Source of the DNA: Thermoguttaceae bacterium
GTDB taxonomy: Bacteria > Planctomycetota > Planctomycetia > Pirellulales > Thermoguttaceae
DNA: 39,891 nucleotides
Reading direction: 5' to 3'
Assembly: GCA_017436025.1 (NCBI GenBank)
Contig: JAFSDX010000136.1
Location: 1 to 39,891 of the forward strand
Position 1 is the stretch's first letter; each line of letters begins with the position of its first letter. A model generated the notes under the pieces. The model ran no database searches. It worked only from the letters and a program-made list of their open reading frames with translations, and was not told the origin of the DNA. The position numbers and the translations under genes are program-made. This document shows positions 33,038 through 39,891 of this stretch, one piece after another.

Positions 33038-34606
33038 CTACGCGTTCAGTTCGGCGATAATTTCGTCAATCTCGCGACGCAGAACCTCTTGCCGCGCGAC
33101 GATTTCCGCAATCTCCGCATTCAACTTCGCAATGTCGACTTCCTCGCGGTCGTCCTTTTGTTCGACGTATCTCGAAACCGAAAGATTAAAGTCGTTGCGC
33201 GCGACCTCGTCGTTCCGAACCAGCCGCGCTCGGTATTCAACGTCGGCTCGGTCGGCGTAAAGTTTCAAGACGTCGCGACGGTTTTCGTCCGACAGCTTGT
33301 TTTGGTTCTCGCTGTGAACGAACTCTTGCGACGCGTCGATAAAGAGAATCGACGCGTCCGTTTTGCTCTTCTTCAAGACGATTATACACGTCGCTGTCGT
33401 CGTGCCGAAAAAGAGGTTAGACGGCAACTGAATCACCGCGTCGACGTAGTCGTTCTCGACCAAATACCGCCGAATCTTTTGTTCCGCCTTCCCTCGATAC
33501 AGGATACCGGGGTACTCGACGATCGCCGCCGTCCCTTTCTCAGAAAGCCAAGACAAGATATGCATCGTGAAGGCAAGGTCGGCGTATTTTTTCGGCGCGA
33601 GAACCCCCGCCGGCGCGAATCGCGGGTCGTTGATGAGAATCGGGTTGCCATCCCCTTCCCACTTCGTCGAGTACGGCGGGTTCGAAACGATCGCGTCGAA
33701 CGGTTCGTCGTCCCAATACGCCGGTTCGAGGAGCGTGTCGCCGTGCGCGATATGGAAGTTTTCGTACCCGACGTTGTGCAGGAACATGTTGAAACGACAG
33801 AGGTTGTAGGTCGTCAAGTTGATTTCCTGACCGTAAAACTTCATATCGTTGGTTTTAAGAATTTTCGCGAACTTCAAGAGGAGCGAACCGGAACCGCACG
33901 CCGGGTCGTAAACCTTGTTGATTTCGTTCTTTCCGACGAGCGTAATTTCCGCCAACAGCTCCGCGACCTCTTGCGGCGTGAAAAATTCGCCCCCCGACTT
34001 CCCGGCGTCGCTCGCGTACATCGTCATCAGGAACTCGTAAGCGTCGCCGAACGCGTCGATCGAATTGTCGGTAAAGTCGCCGAGATTCAGCCCGGCGATC
34101 GCGTCGAGGATTTTGAAGAGCTTTTTGCCGCGCTCCAACGTCGAGCGACCGAGCTTCGGACTGTTGACGTCGACGTCGGCGAAAAGTCCCGCCAACTTCT
34201 CTTCGCTCGCCGTTCCAACCGCCGAATTTTCAATACTTTTGAAGACGTTCGAGAGCGTTTCGTTGAGGTTGGCGCGCTCTTCCTCCGAAGCGTCGCGAGC
34301 CGCGCTCCAGACGTTGACGAAGAGTTGCGACGGCAGGATGTAAAAGCCCTTTTCCTTGACCGTTTCGTCGCGGCCGAACTCGGCGTCCTCGTCGGAAAAC
34401 GCGGCGTAATCAAAGTTAGGGTCGCCGTCCTCCGCTTCCCGCTCGAGCCGATTAATGTACGTCGTTAAATTCTCGGAAAGGAAACGATAAAAGAGCGTTC
34501 CAAGGACGTAAGCCTTGAAATCCCAACCGTCGACGCTCCCGCGCAGCTCTTGCGCTACCAGCCAAATTGCGCTGTGAAGTTCGTTCCGTTCCTGTTCTTT
34601 TGACAC
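33038..34606 (-). CDS. hsdM: Type I DNA N6-adenine methyltransferase HsdM
   Basis: This 522-residue modification subunit has the N-terminal helical domain ('AIWLVAQELRGSVDGWDFK'), SAM-binding motif I DPACGSG (D234) and catalytic motif IV NPPY (309-312); a coiled C-terminus ('LNAEIAEIVARQEVLRR') should contact HsdS. The start is GTG at 34604-34606 (protein begins SKEQERNELHSA), because a good Shine-Dalgarno GAGAGG lies 7 nt upstream and a promoter precedes it. The frame is open for another 140 codons upstream, but that part overlaps the promoter and herA and does not look like HsdM. First gene of the hsd operon. Confidence 0.95.
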   Translation of the reverse strand: MSKEQERNELHSAIWLVAQELRGSVDGWDFKAYVLGTLFYRFLSENLTTYINRLEREAEDGDPNFDYAAFSDEDAEFGRDETVKEKGFYILPSQLFVNVWSAARDASEEERANLNETLSNVFKSIENSAVGTASEEKLAGLFADVDVNSPKLGRSTLERGKKLFKILDAIAGLNLGDFTDNSIDAFGDAYEFLMTMYASDAGKSGGEFFTPQEVAELLAEITLVGKNEINKVYDPACGSGSLLLKFAKILKTNDMKFYGQEINLTTYNLCRFNMFLHNVGYENFHIAHGDTLLEPAYWDDEPFDAIVSNPPYSTKWEGDGNPILINDPRFAPAGVLAPKKYADLAFTMHILSWLSEKGTAAIVEYPGILYRGKAEQKIRRYLVENDYVDAVIQLPSNLFFGTTTATCIIVLKKSKTDASILFIDASQEFVHSENQNKLSDENRRDVLKLYADRADVEYRARLVRNDEVARNDFNLSVSRYVEQKDDREEVDIAKLNAEIAEIVARQEVLRREIDEIIAELNA

Positions 34607-34682
34607 GACGTCGCCTCTCTTTCGGTATTTGCGTTGGTTCCAACGACGCGCCCCGAACGCCGAAGCGCCGCCGTTTTTCCCC

Positions 34683-34710
34683 ATTATACCGCAAAATTTT
34701 CTCGACGCAA
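34683..34710 (-). promoter_or_regulatory. Promoter of the hsdMSR operon
   Basis: On the minus strand, TTGCGT (34705-34710) and a perfect TATAAT (34683-34688) are 16 nt apart, about 77 nt before the GTG start. The leader contains a small dyad, CGTTGG-TT-CCAACG (34632-34645), a possible operator. The -35 box is close to the herA stop, so hsd can be expressed apart from sir2-herA. Confidence 0.55.
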
Positions 34711-34716
34711 CGCCTC

Positions 34717-36918
34717 TTATTCGGACGGCGTTTCTTCGTCTGCGATACCTTGCCAATCTTTCGCGACCGCTTCCCAATCGACGTTGCGTTCGGCGCCGGT
34801 CCAAACGGCCCAATAATTCGGGTCGTCCGACTTCGGACGTTGGTCTGCGGCGAGATCGTTCATTCGCACGAGCGTCGGCGTCTCCGCGGCCCAGCCGAGA
34901 AGAATCGCGTGTTGCGACGGTAGCGACGGCAAGTCGCGCAACAGTCCGCGAAGCGAGTCCGGAACCAATTTCGCGACAAGCTCTTGGTCGCGATCGGAGG
35001 TTAAGCGATGAAGTAAGAACGTGTTGCATTGCGACAAAACCGTCGGCGAAAGCTCGCTCGGTCGTTGCGACGAAAGAACCAGCCCCAAGCCGAATTTGCG
35101 ACCTTCGCGAGCGATCTTCTCGAAGACCTGCGCGTACGCTTTCGACGCGGAGACGTTTTCGCCGTCGTCGTTGTAACGCTTGATAAAGGAATGCGCCTCC
35201 TCCATTACGAGCGTCGTCGGGAGCGTTTGCCCGTCGCTAAGTTTGCGGTAACGCTGCAACGCTTCGAGCGTCAAACGCGCGACGACGGCGGCGATAATAT
35301 GCGTCAATTCCGCCGGTAAAAGCGACAAATCGATCACCGTTATCGACGGCGACGCGGCGCCGCTCGGACAAACGTAAGCGTTCAGCCAGTCGGCGAGCGC
35401 GTTCTTCGTCGCGTTTTTATCGGCGGCGTTATCGTTGTCGGAACCAGCGTCTTCGCAAGCGATTACGGCTTTTAACTTCGCGTCCGAAAGCAACGTGCGA
35501 ATACGCAATAACATCGTTTCGACGTACTGCGACGTTCCCATCAGCTCCGCGTTCGCTTCGAGACTTCGCAACAAATCGCCGCCGGTAAAAGGAACGGGCG
35601 CGTCGGCGTCAAGCGGAAAAAGGTCTTGTTCCGCGCCGCCAAACGCTCGATACGCTTTTTCAACTAAAGCGAGTAAACATAGAACTTCCCTCCGGCTAAA
35701 ATCATATGACGCGTATGTAACATTTCGCGGCCTTATCAGTTCGTCGACTTGATTTTGAAGAGCGTTTATCGCTTCATTTTCCTCGCTAGTATAAGCGTCG
35801 TTCGGCTCGAAGTCTTCTTTCCATTTTTTTAATTTTTCGTAAAAGTTTTTAGGCGCGGGAAACTTGCCCCAAGGGGAACCGGCTCTTATTTCTTGCCTTA
35901 TTGTTGTAATGACGGTACGCAAAAAACAACGCGTTCCCCAACTTGTTAAATTAAACTTGTCAAAAGAACCGTCGCGAACCGAGCGCAATGCTTGAATCAA
36001 CGTCGGGCGTTGCGTTTTTTCGCTCGCTTGCGCGAACGCCGCCCACTCGTCGCCGTTCCAAAGCCATATCGGAACCCTTAATTGTTCGATTTTTTGAGAC
36101 TTATCATCTTCCGCGCCGTAAACGCGGACGCCGGGGAGACCGCTAAACGTCGACGTATATTCGCCGTTGGGGTCGAGAACGATAAAACGAGCGTTCACCG
36201 GCTTTTTCGTTTCCTCTTTCTCTTTCGCCGCCTTTTGCTTGTTCGTCTCCTCTTGCTTTTGCCGCTCCGCTTGCTCTTTCGTCTCCTCCGGCTTTGCGAT
36301 CTCCGCTTGCGCCGCTTCGATCGACCAGCGAATCGCGCCGGCGACCGAACACGATTTCCCGCTTCCGGTCGAACCGAGAATCGCTAAGTGTCGCCCAAAC
36401 AAGCGGTCGGGATCGACTTTCACGCTCGCGCCGTCGGCCAGCGGACTTACGCCAAGCGTAACGTTGCGCTTCTCTCCCGACTCGACGATCGCTCTCAGCT
36501 GTTCCGACGTCGGCGTGAGAACCGGGTCGCCGACCGAGGGAAAGCGTTCGACGCCGCGCGAAAAGGAATACGATGTCTCGCCGCCTTCTCGTTTTTCTTT
36601 GAGGAGCCCCAACGGGTTCAAGCTCATTTTTCGCAACGGATACGGGAGATCGAGAAGCCCAAAATCTTGAACGCCGCGTCGTTTCGGATATTGCGAACGT
36701 TCGATCGTGATCCACTCGATTTGCGCGACGAGCAGCCCGGATTCCGTCGGGATCAACGCGTATTCGTTGACTCGCGGAAAAGGCCGCGGGACGCCGGCGT
36801 TAAGCGCGACGTTGTTTGGCGCTTCGACGTCGAGGAGAACCTTAATTTCGTTCGGCGAAACAAAGTCGACGCTTCCGATTCGCAACGATTCGACGTAAGA
36901 GATCGGCGAAAACGTCAT
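34717..36918 (-). CDS. herA: HerA-like hexameric DNA translocase of a SIR2-HerA system
   Basis: This 733-residue FtsK/HerA-family ATPase has an N-terminal beta-barrel (HAS-like) domain at 1-100, Walker A GSTGSGKS (182-189), 'FIVLDPNGEYTS' soon after, Walker B 'LVMEEAHSFI', and 'GLVLSSQRPSEL' with arginine. A charged segment at about 207-241, made of short Glu/Lys/Gln repeats, is inserted between Walker A and the next core strand; it is unusual for the family and probably forms a solvent-exposed coiled helix. The ATG overlaps the SIR2 stop by 4 nt, so the two are coupled. In known SIR2-HerA (Nezha) systems, the two proteins assemble into a large complex that depletes NAD+ and attacks phage DNA; assignment to this system is from gene pairing. 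Confidence 0.88.
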   Translation of the reverse strand: MTFSPISYVESLRIGSVDFVSPNEIKVLLDVEAPNNVALNAGVPRPFPRVNEYALIPTESGLLVAQIEWITIERSQYPKRRGVQDFGLLDLPYPLRKMSLNPLGLLKEKREGGETSYSFSRGVERFPSVGDPVLTPTSEQLRAIVESGEKRNVTLGVSPLADGASVKVDPDRLFGRHLAILGSTGSGKSCSVAGAIRWSIEAAQAEIAKPEETKEQAERQKQEETNKQKAAKEKEETKKPVNARFIVLDPNGEYTSTFSGLPGVRVYGAEDDKSQKIEQLRVPIWLWNGDEWAAFAQASEKTQRPTLIQALRSVRDGSFDKFNLTSWGTRCFLRTVITTIRQEIRAGSPWGKFPAPKNFYEKLKKWKEDFEPNDAYTSEENEAINALQNQVDELIRPRNVTYASYDFSRREVLCLLALVEKAYRAFGGAEQDLFPLDADAPVPFTGGDLLRSLEANAELMGTSQYVETMLLRIRTLLSDAKLKAVIACEDAGSDNDNAADKNATKNALADWLNAYVCPSGAASPSITVIDLSLLPAELTHIIAAVVARLTLEALQRYRKLSDGQTLPTTLVMEEAHSFIKRYNDDGENVSASKAYAQVFEKIAREGRKFGLGLVLSSQRPSELSPTVLSQCNTFLLHRLTSDRDQELVAKLVPDSLRGLLRDLPSLPSQHAILLGWAAETPTLVRMNDLAADQRPKSDDPNYWAVWTGAERNVDWEAVAKDWQGIADEETPSE

Positions 36919-38501
36919 TGGTCGCCCTCCTTATTTCCGCTTTGGCTCGACTTGCCGTAACGTCGTTCCAGATTTTGCGTCATACGACACAACGTTTCGT
37001 CGAGCGCCGGTCGCGGCAAGAAATGATCGACCAACGCGTCGAGGCTAGCAAGGTCGGGCCCGATCATCAGCGATATTTGATTTTCGCGGCCCCAGTCTTT
37101 GAAGGCTTTCATAATTCTTCCCGAATTATCGTCGTAAGCGATCGCGAGCAAATGCGTCGAGGGAATCGTCAACATATCCCTAATAACGCGGTTGATATGT
37201 TCGTCGCCGAAGCTGTAACCGTAGGTAACGAGAACGCTATTCGGGCGGCAAATCGCGGCGGCGAAGTCGCGAAACAGCTCGACGTAAGGATATTCGGCGG
37301 TCTCTCGGTCTTTCGCCGCGTTCGGATAAATCATAATTTTCGACGCGTCGGCGTTCAAGCCCGGCGCCTGCAAATACGGCTCGACCGTCGTCGCGCCGAA
37401 CGGGAGCCCAATTCGCCGAATTTCGTCGTTTGCGCTAATCCAGTCGACGGAACCGTGTAACTTAGCGTAACGAACGACGCCTTCGAGGTAGCGCGGTTCG
37501 CCCCGAATCCCCGGCGGATTGTAATGCATATCGACGTCCAAACGGGACGAGCGGAAAATCGGCGAAAGCGCGCCGACGAAACGGTCGACAAGCCGTAGTC
37601 CCGCGACGTCGGCGCCCGCTTCGAGAACGCGGTCGTAGTTGGTCGTGAATAAATTCAAGCGCTCGCAAACGCCGGAACGACTGGCGAAAGGAATAAGGAA
37701 GCGCGTAAGTTTTTGAAACGCTTCCTTTCGCTTCTCTTTGGCGGCGGTCGCGATTTGGTTTTCGATAACCAAAATATTATCGGCGAACTTTTGGACTTTT
37801 TGCTCGATTTCCTTTTTTAGTTCATCCGCGTCTTCTTTTTCGTCGAGAATTTCTAAACCGCGCAACAATTCGTTCGCGACGCGGAGATAGTCTTCCAAAT
37901 TCGGCCAATCGCCGCGTCCGCCAGCTTTCGCGCTTTCCCTGATTTTGGGGTTAATTTTGGACGCGAGGCTTGTATTCGACACGGCGTCCCCCATCCCGTT
38001 GCCGTTTTCGTTCTTTTTATCGTCGTTCTCGTCGTTGTTTTGATTGCCGAACGCTTGAAGCGATTCGTCGACGTCGCTTTCCGCATCGTCCGCGCTTGAT
38101 TGGACGCTTTCTTTTGCAACTTCCTCTTGCCGGGTCGCTTCGCGTCGTATCGCTTCGCTTAACCCGCTTCCAACAAGAAGCGACAAATGCTCCGCTTGGA
38201 ACAACGCGCCGAGCCAGGGTTCGATGCGGGCGCGCAAATCGTCGACGGAGACCGGGCCGGAAAGACTCTGAGACGGTTTGGCGTCGGAAACGGTAAACCT
38301 TGGGTCTTGCGTGTTTGACGGGCGCGTAAGTTTTATATATTTTTCACCGCGAACTTTGAGAATATTTTCGTTGATTTTTACTTTTTGATTTTCAGCCGGT
38401 TTACTTAACGTTTGCTGGCCCGCCTCGGACGCGTTTGACGATTCGGCTTGCGTTCGCTCGTTGGGTTCGTTTTCGCTACTCAAACGGGAATTGTTCGACA
38501 T
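36915..38501 (-). CDS. SIR2-domain NADase effector of a SIR2-HerA (Nezha-like) system
   Basis: In this 528-residue protein the SIR2 core begins at about 90 ('LSLLVGSGLSEAI', GSG 111-113). It continues with 'LFTTNYDRVLEAGAD' (TNYD 287-290), 'KLHGSVDWIS' (H349) and 'VTYGYSFGDEHINRVIRDM'. The asparagine and histidine are the positions that in defence SIR2 proteins support NAD+ hydrolysis. The N-terminal 85 residues are polar and probably disordered. A Asp/Asn/Glu-rich insertion lies at about 137-178. Translation is supported by AGGAGAG (38509-38515) 7 nt before the ATG. First gene of the sir2-herA operon, with a strong promoter upstream. Confidence 0.87.
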   Translation of the reverse strand: MSNNSRLSSENEPNERTQAESSNASEAGQQTLSKPAENQKVKINENILKVRGEKYIKLTRPSNTQDPRFTVSDAKPSQSLSGPVSVDDLRARIEPWLGALFQAEHLSLLVGSGLSEAIRREATRQEEVAKESVQSSADDAESDVDESLQAFGNQNNDENDDKKNENGNGMGDAVSNTSLASKINPKIRESAKAGGRGDWPNLEDYLRVANELLRGLEILDEKEDADELKKEIEQKVQKFADNILVIENQIATAAKEKRKEAFQKLTRFLIPFASRSGVCERLNLFTTNYDRVLEAGADVAGLRLVDRFVGALSPIFRSSRLDVDMHYNPPGIRGEPRYLEGVVRYAKLHGSVDWISANDEIRRIGLPFGATTVEPYLQAPGLNADASKIMIYPNAAKDRETAEYPYVELFRDFAAAICRPNSVLVTYGYSFGDEHINRVIRDMLTIPSTHLLAIAYDDNSGRIMKAFKDWGRENQISLMIGPDLASLDALVDHFLPRPALDETLCRMTQNLERRYGKSSQSGNKEGDQ

Positions 38502-38508
38502 TATTAGG

Positions 38509-38515
38509 CTCTCCT
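38509..38515 (-). promoter_or_regulatory. Strong Shine-Dalgarno site for the SIR2 gene
   Basis: AGGAGAG on the minus strand, 7 nt before the ATG at 38501. It is one of the few clear ribosome binding sites in the window and fixes the start. Confidence 0.75.
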
Positions 38516-38607
38516 GTATCCTAGCTTTACATCAAAGTCGAGCGATATCAAGAAAATTAGCGGCATCCGCTTGATTTCTTACGTCGCCGTCGTCCTTTAA
38601 TAATTAC

Positions 38608-38635
38608 ACTATAGCGAAAAATATCGCGAAGTCAA
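38608..38635 (-). promoter_or_regulatory. Promoter of the sir2-herA operon
   Basis: On the minus strand, TTGACT (38630-38635) and TATAGT (38608-38613) are 16 nt apart; this is the best -35 match in the window. The leader of about 100 nt can fold: AGCGG-CAT-CCGCT sits inside an outer ATCAAG/CTTGAT repeat (about 38547-38575). Confidence 0.65.
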
Positions 38636-39472
38636 CCAAAAATCACGTAAATAGTAAACGCACGCGAAACAAACGTTACAAAAGTTGAAAAAATATTTCC
38701 ATCAGACGCTTGCCCCCAATTTTCACGGCAATACAAAGAGATTTCGCCGGGGAGAATAGAACAAGAAAGCTCTCGCTCTTTCAAACTTGCGCGTCAGAGG
38801 AATCCAACGGCGGAACGGCAAGGGCGAAGCAATCAAACGCTCGACGGGCTTAACGCAATGCCTTGCCGAATATTATTCCGAGCAAGCGAAAACGTTCCCC
38901 TCCCGGCGCGCCGACTCCGCGGATTGTCGAGGTTGAGCCGCTTCCCAAAAGCCGTCCGCCGCCGTTTAGAGTTCCGTCGATTTAACAAAACGCCGCCAAA
39001 AATGGGTTTGCGCCAACGTTTTCGACGCTCCCGTATCGAGCGAAGCGGTCAAAAATCGAGAAGAAAAAAATTGGAAACCTTGCGCGCAAAATTAGGATGC
39101 ACCGTTTTTACGGAAAGCGTTCCCGCAACGTTGCAGACGTTCCCATATCGCGCAAGGACGCCGAAAATCGAGAAGAAAAAATTGGAAACCTTGCGCGCAA
39201 AATTAGAATGAACAAATTTTTACAAGAAGCGCCTCCGCGACGTTGCGCCCGTCCGCGCCTCTCGCGCCGCCGCTTCGACTCCGTCCTCAAAACCGACGCG
39301 ACGCTTTACGAAGAAGCCCGCGTTGAGTTTCTCCGTTTGCCAAACGACGCCGACAAAGCGTCCGAAGAGGCCTCCAAAAATTGAAACAACGGTTCGCGAT
39401 TCCGCCGAGTATGTTTACATTCTTGGTTGATTGAAAGCGCAACCTTTCCTGCAACTGCCTAGTTGTAACTCG
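38636..39472. other. Non-coding stretch with a 47-bp direct repeat
   Basis: I see no convincing gene in these 840 nt. They contain two near-identical 47-48-bp segments 112 nt apart (listed separately). A 58-codon frame at 39208-39384 begins inside the second copy ('MNKFLQEAPPRRCARPRL') and is rich in Arg, Ala and Glu; it has no visible ribosome site or family likeness, so I do not call it a gene. Confidence 0.4.
39052..39210. repeat. Pair of 47-48-bp direct repeats, 112 nt apart
   Basis: Copy 1 (39052-39099) and copy 2 (39164-39210) both read AAAATCGAGAAGAAAAAA, then TTGGAAACCTTGCGCGCAAA, then ATTAG and ATG; they differ by one A in the A-run and one base near the end. The following 40 nt of each copy are more weakly alike (GAAGCG, CCGC, ACGTTGC). 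The pattern suggests an old tandem duplication of about 112 bp. Confidence 0.8.
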
Positions 39473-39891
39473 TTATTTTACAACGCCAATCCAACGCCCG
39501 TTGGTCGCGACGTCTTCGCCCAACATCTCAAAACCTTTCGCGGGTTTATTTATTGTTTTATTTTTTATATATTTATTATTATTTATTTCTTCTAAAGGCG
39601 CCGCAACCGGTTCGCTCTCGCTTGGTTTTGGCGCGACCGTCGGAGCCGTCGAAGTCGGTCGAACGCCGCGAACCTCCGCAAATTCCGGCGTTTGAATCAT
39701 TTTCGCGACTTCACGAAAATGATCGGCGGCGACGGACGGCTCAGACGCTTGCTCGCGATCGATCGCGAATCGACTCGGCGTTTCGACGCGATTCGGGGAC
39801 GCTTCGGCGACGAACGTCGGCGCGATCGCCGGATTCCGCGTCGCCGCGAACGCTCGAAGGGCCGCCTCTCGCTCCGCGTCGCAACGCTCGG
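39473..39891 (-). CDS. C-terminal part of an unknown protein (partial, runs off right edge)
   Basis: The frame is open from the right edge to TAA at 39473-39475, about 139 residues. The outer part is Ala/Glu/Arg-rich and helical ('EREAALRAFAATRNPAIAP'). The middle is a low-complexity Pro/Ser/Thr/Ala linker with a run of asparagines ('PLEEINNNKYIKNKTINKP'). The tail is 'GFEMLGEDVATNGRWIGVVK'. The linker DNA at 39540-39590 is strikingly AT-rich. No domain is recognisable. A 7-bp inverted repeat (GTTGTAA/TTACAAC, 39462-39484) spans the stop codon. Whether this gene belongs to the island is unknown. Confidence 0.5.
   Translation of the reverse strand, partial: ERCDAEREAALRAFAATRNPAIAPTFVAEASPNRVETPSRFAIDREQASEPSVAADHFREVAKMIQTPEFAEVRGVRPTSTAPTVAPKPSESEPVAAPLEEINNNKYIKNKTINKPAKGFEMLGEDVATNGRWIGVVK

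Noticed and set aside
32981..34468. Long plus-strand frame of 495 codons opposite hsdM
   Set aside because: It is antisense to a clear methyltransferase and Arg/Val-rich without motifs; the CG-rich codon style of this genome produces such shadow frames.
34607..35029. Upstream extension of hsdM to give a 663-residue protein
   Set aside because: The extra 140 codons overlap herA, cover the hsd promoter and read as Arg-rich antisense sequence. GTG 34606 has a good ribosome site and the expected HsdM N-terminus.
38858..39384. Two overlapping small genes across the direct repeats
   Set aside because: Frames are Arg/Lys-rich, exist only because the repeat duplicates an open stretch, and have no ribosome site.
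1..39891. CRISPR array, tRNA, transposon or integrase
   Set aside because: I saw no regularly spaced repeat series, no tRNA-like cloverleaf with CCA, and no transposase or integrase motif. A dedicated tool search was not possible.

Overview
The window is a dense bacterial antiphage defence island. Almost every recognisable gene between about 1.8 kb and 38.5 kb belongs to a defence system, and no tRNA, rRNA, CRISPR array, transposase or integrase gene was seen. The genome is of medium GC content with very frequent CGACG/GTCG words, weak Shine-Dalgarno sequences and the standard genetic code. This style reminds me of Planctomycetes, but I see no marker gene and hold that only as a low-confidence guess.

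Layout. (1) 1-1190: the end of a small DNA-binding-like protein, a terminator, and the wreck of an AAA ATPase gene. (2) 1473-4103: a promoter and a RloC/PrrC-like ATPase with a CPFC zinc-hook-like motif and a candidate anticodon-nuclease triad. (3) 4481-18792, minus strand: one tightly packed operon of BREX type 4 character. In transcription order it encodes a repeat protein of unknown function (split by a (TA)6 tract), a PAPS-reductase/ferredoxin protein (BrxP-like), a giant P-loop ATPase (BrxC-like), PglZ, BrxL, a 71-residue zinc-ribbon protein and a cysteine desulfurase. (4) 18793-19632: a structured intergenic region. (5) 19633-22901, plus strand: Hachiman-like hamA-hamB carrying three frameshifts. 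(6) 23019-28327, minus strand: Gabija (gajA, gajB) behind an ApeA-like HEPN gene, with a promoter upstream. (7) 28610-34606, minus strand: type I restriction-modification hsdM-hsdS-hsdR. (8) 34717-38501, minus strand: a SIR2-HerA (Nezha-like) pair. (9) 38502-39891: non-coding sequence with a direct repeat, then the C-terminus of an unknown protein running off the edge.

How the genes may work together. The BREX-4 operon ends with a cysteine desulfurase and a zinc ribbon, joined by 4-nt and 2-nt junctions. A sulfur donor, a PP-loop/iron-sulfur sulfur-handling enzyme and BREX ATPases in one transcript suggest a sulfur-based (phosphorothioate-like) DNA mark in place of the PglX methyl mark. The type I system would supply a methyl mark and cleavage. 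RloC-like, HEPN, SIR2-HerA and Gabija are candidate second-line or abortive systems acting on tRNA/RNA, NAD+ or DNA.

The most interesting signals are in the sequence itself. The (TA)6 tract splits the first BREX gene exactly where an internal protein repeat continues in another frame, so it may be a phase-variation switch. The HsdS subunit has two near-identical recognition domains, separated by a 12-bp tandem repeat of the kind that sets spacer length in EcoR124I-type enzymes. The Hachiman pair and the left-edge ATPase look like decaying systems beside intact ones.
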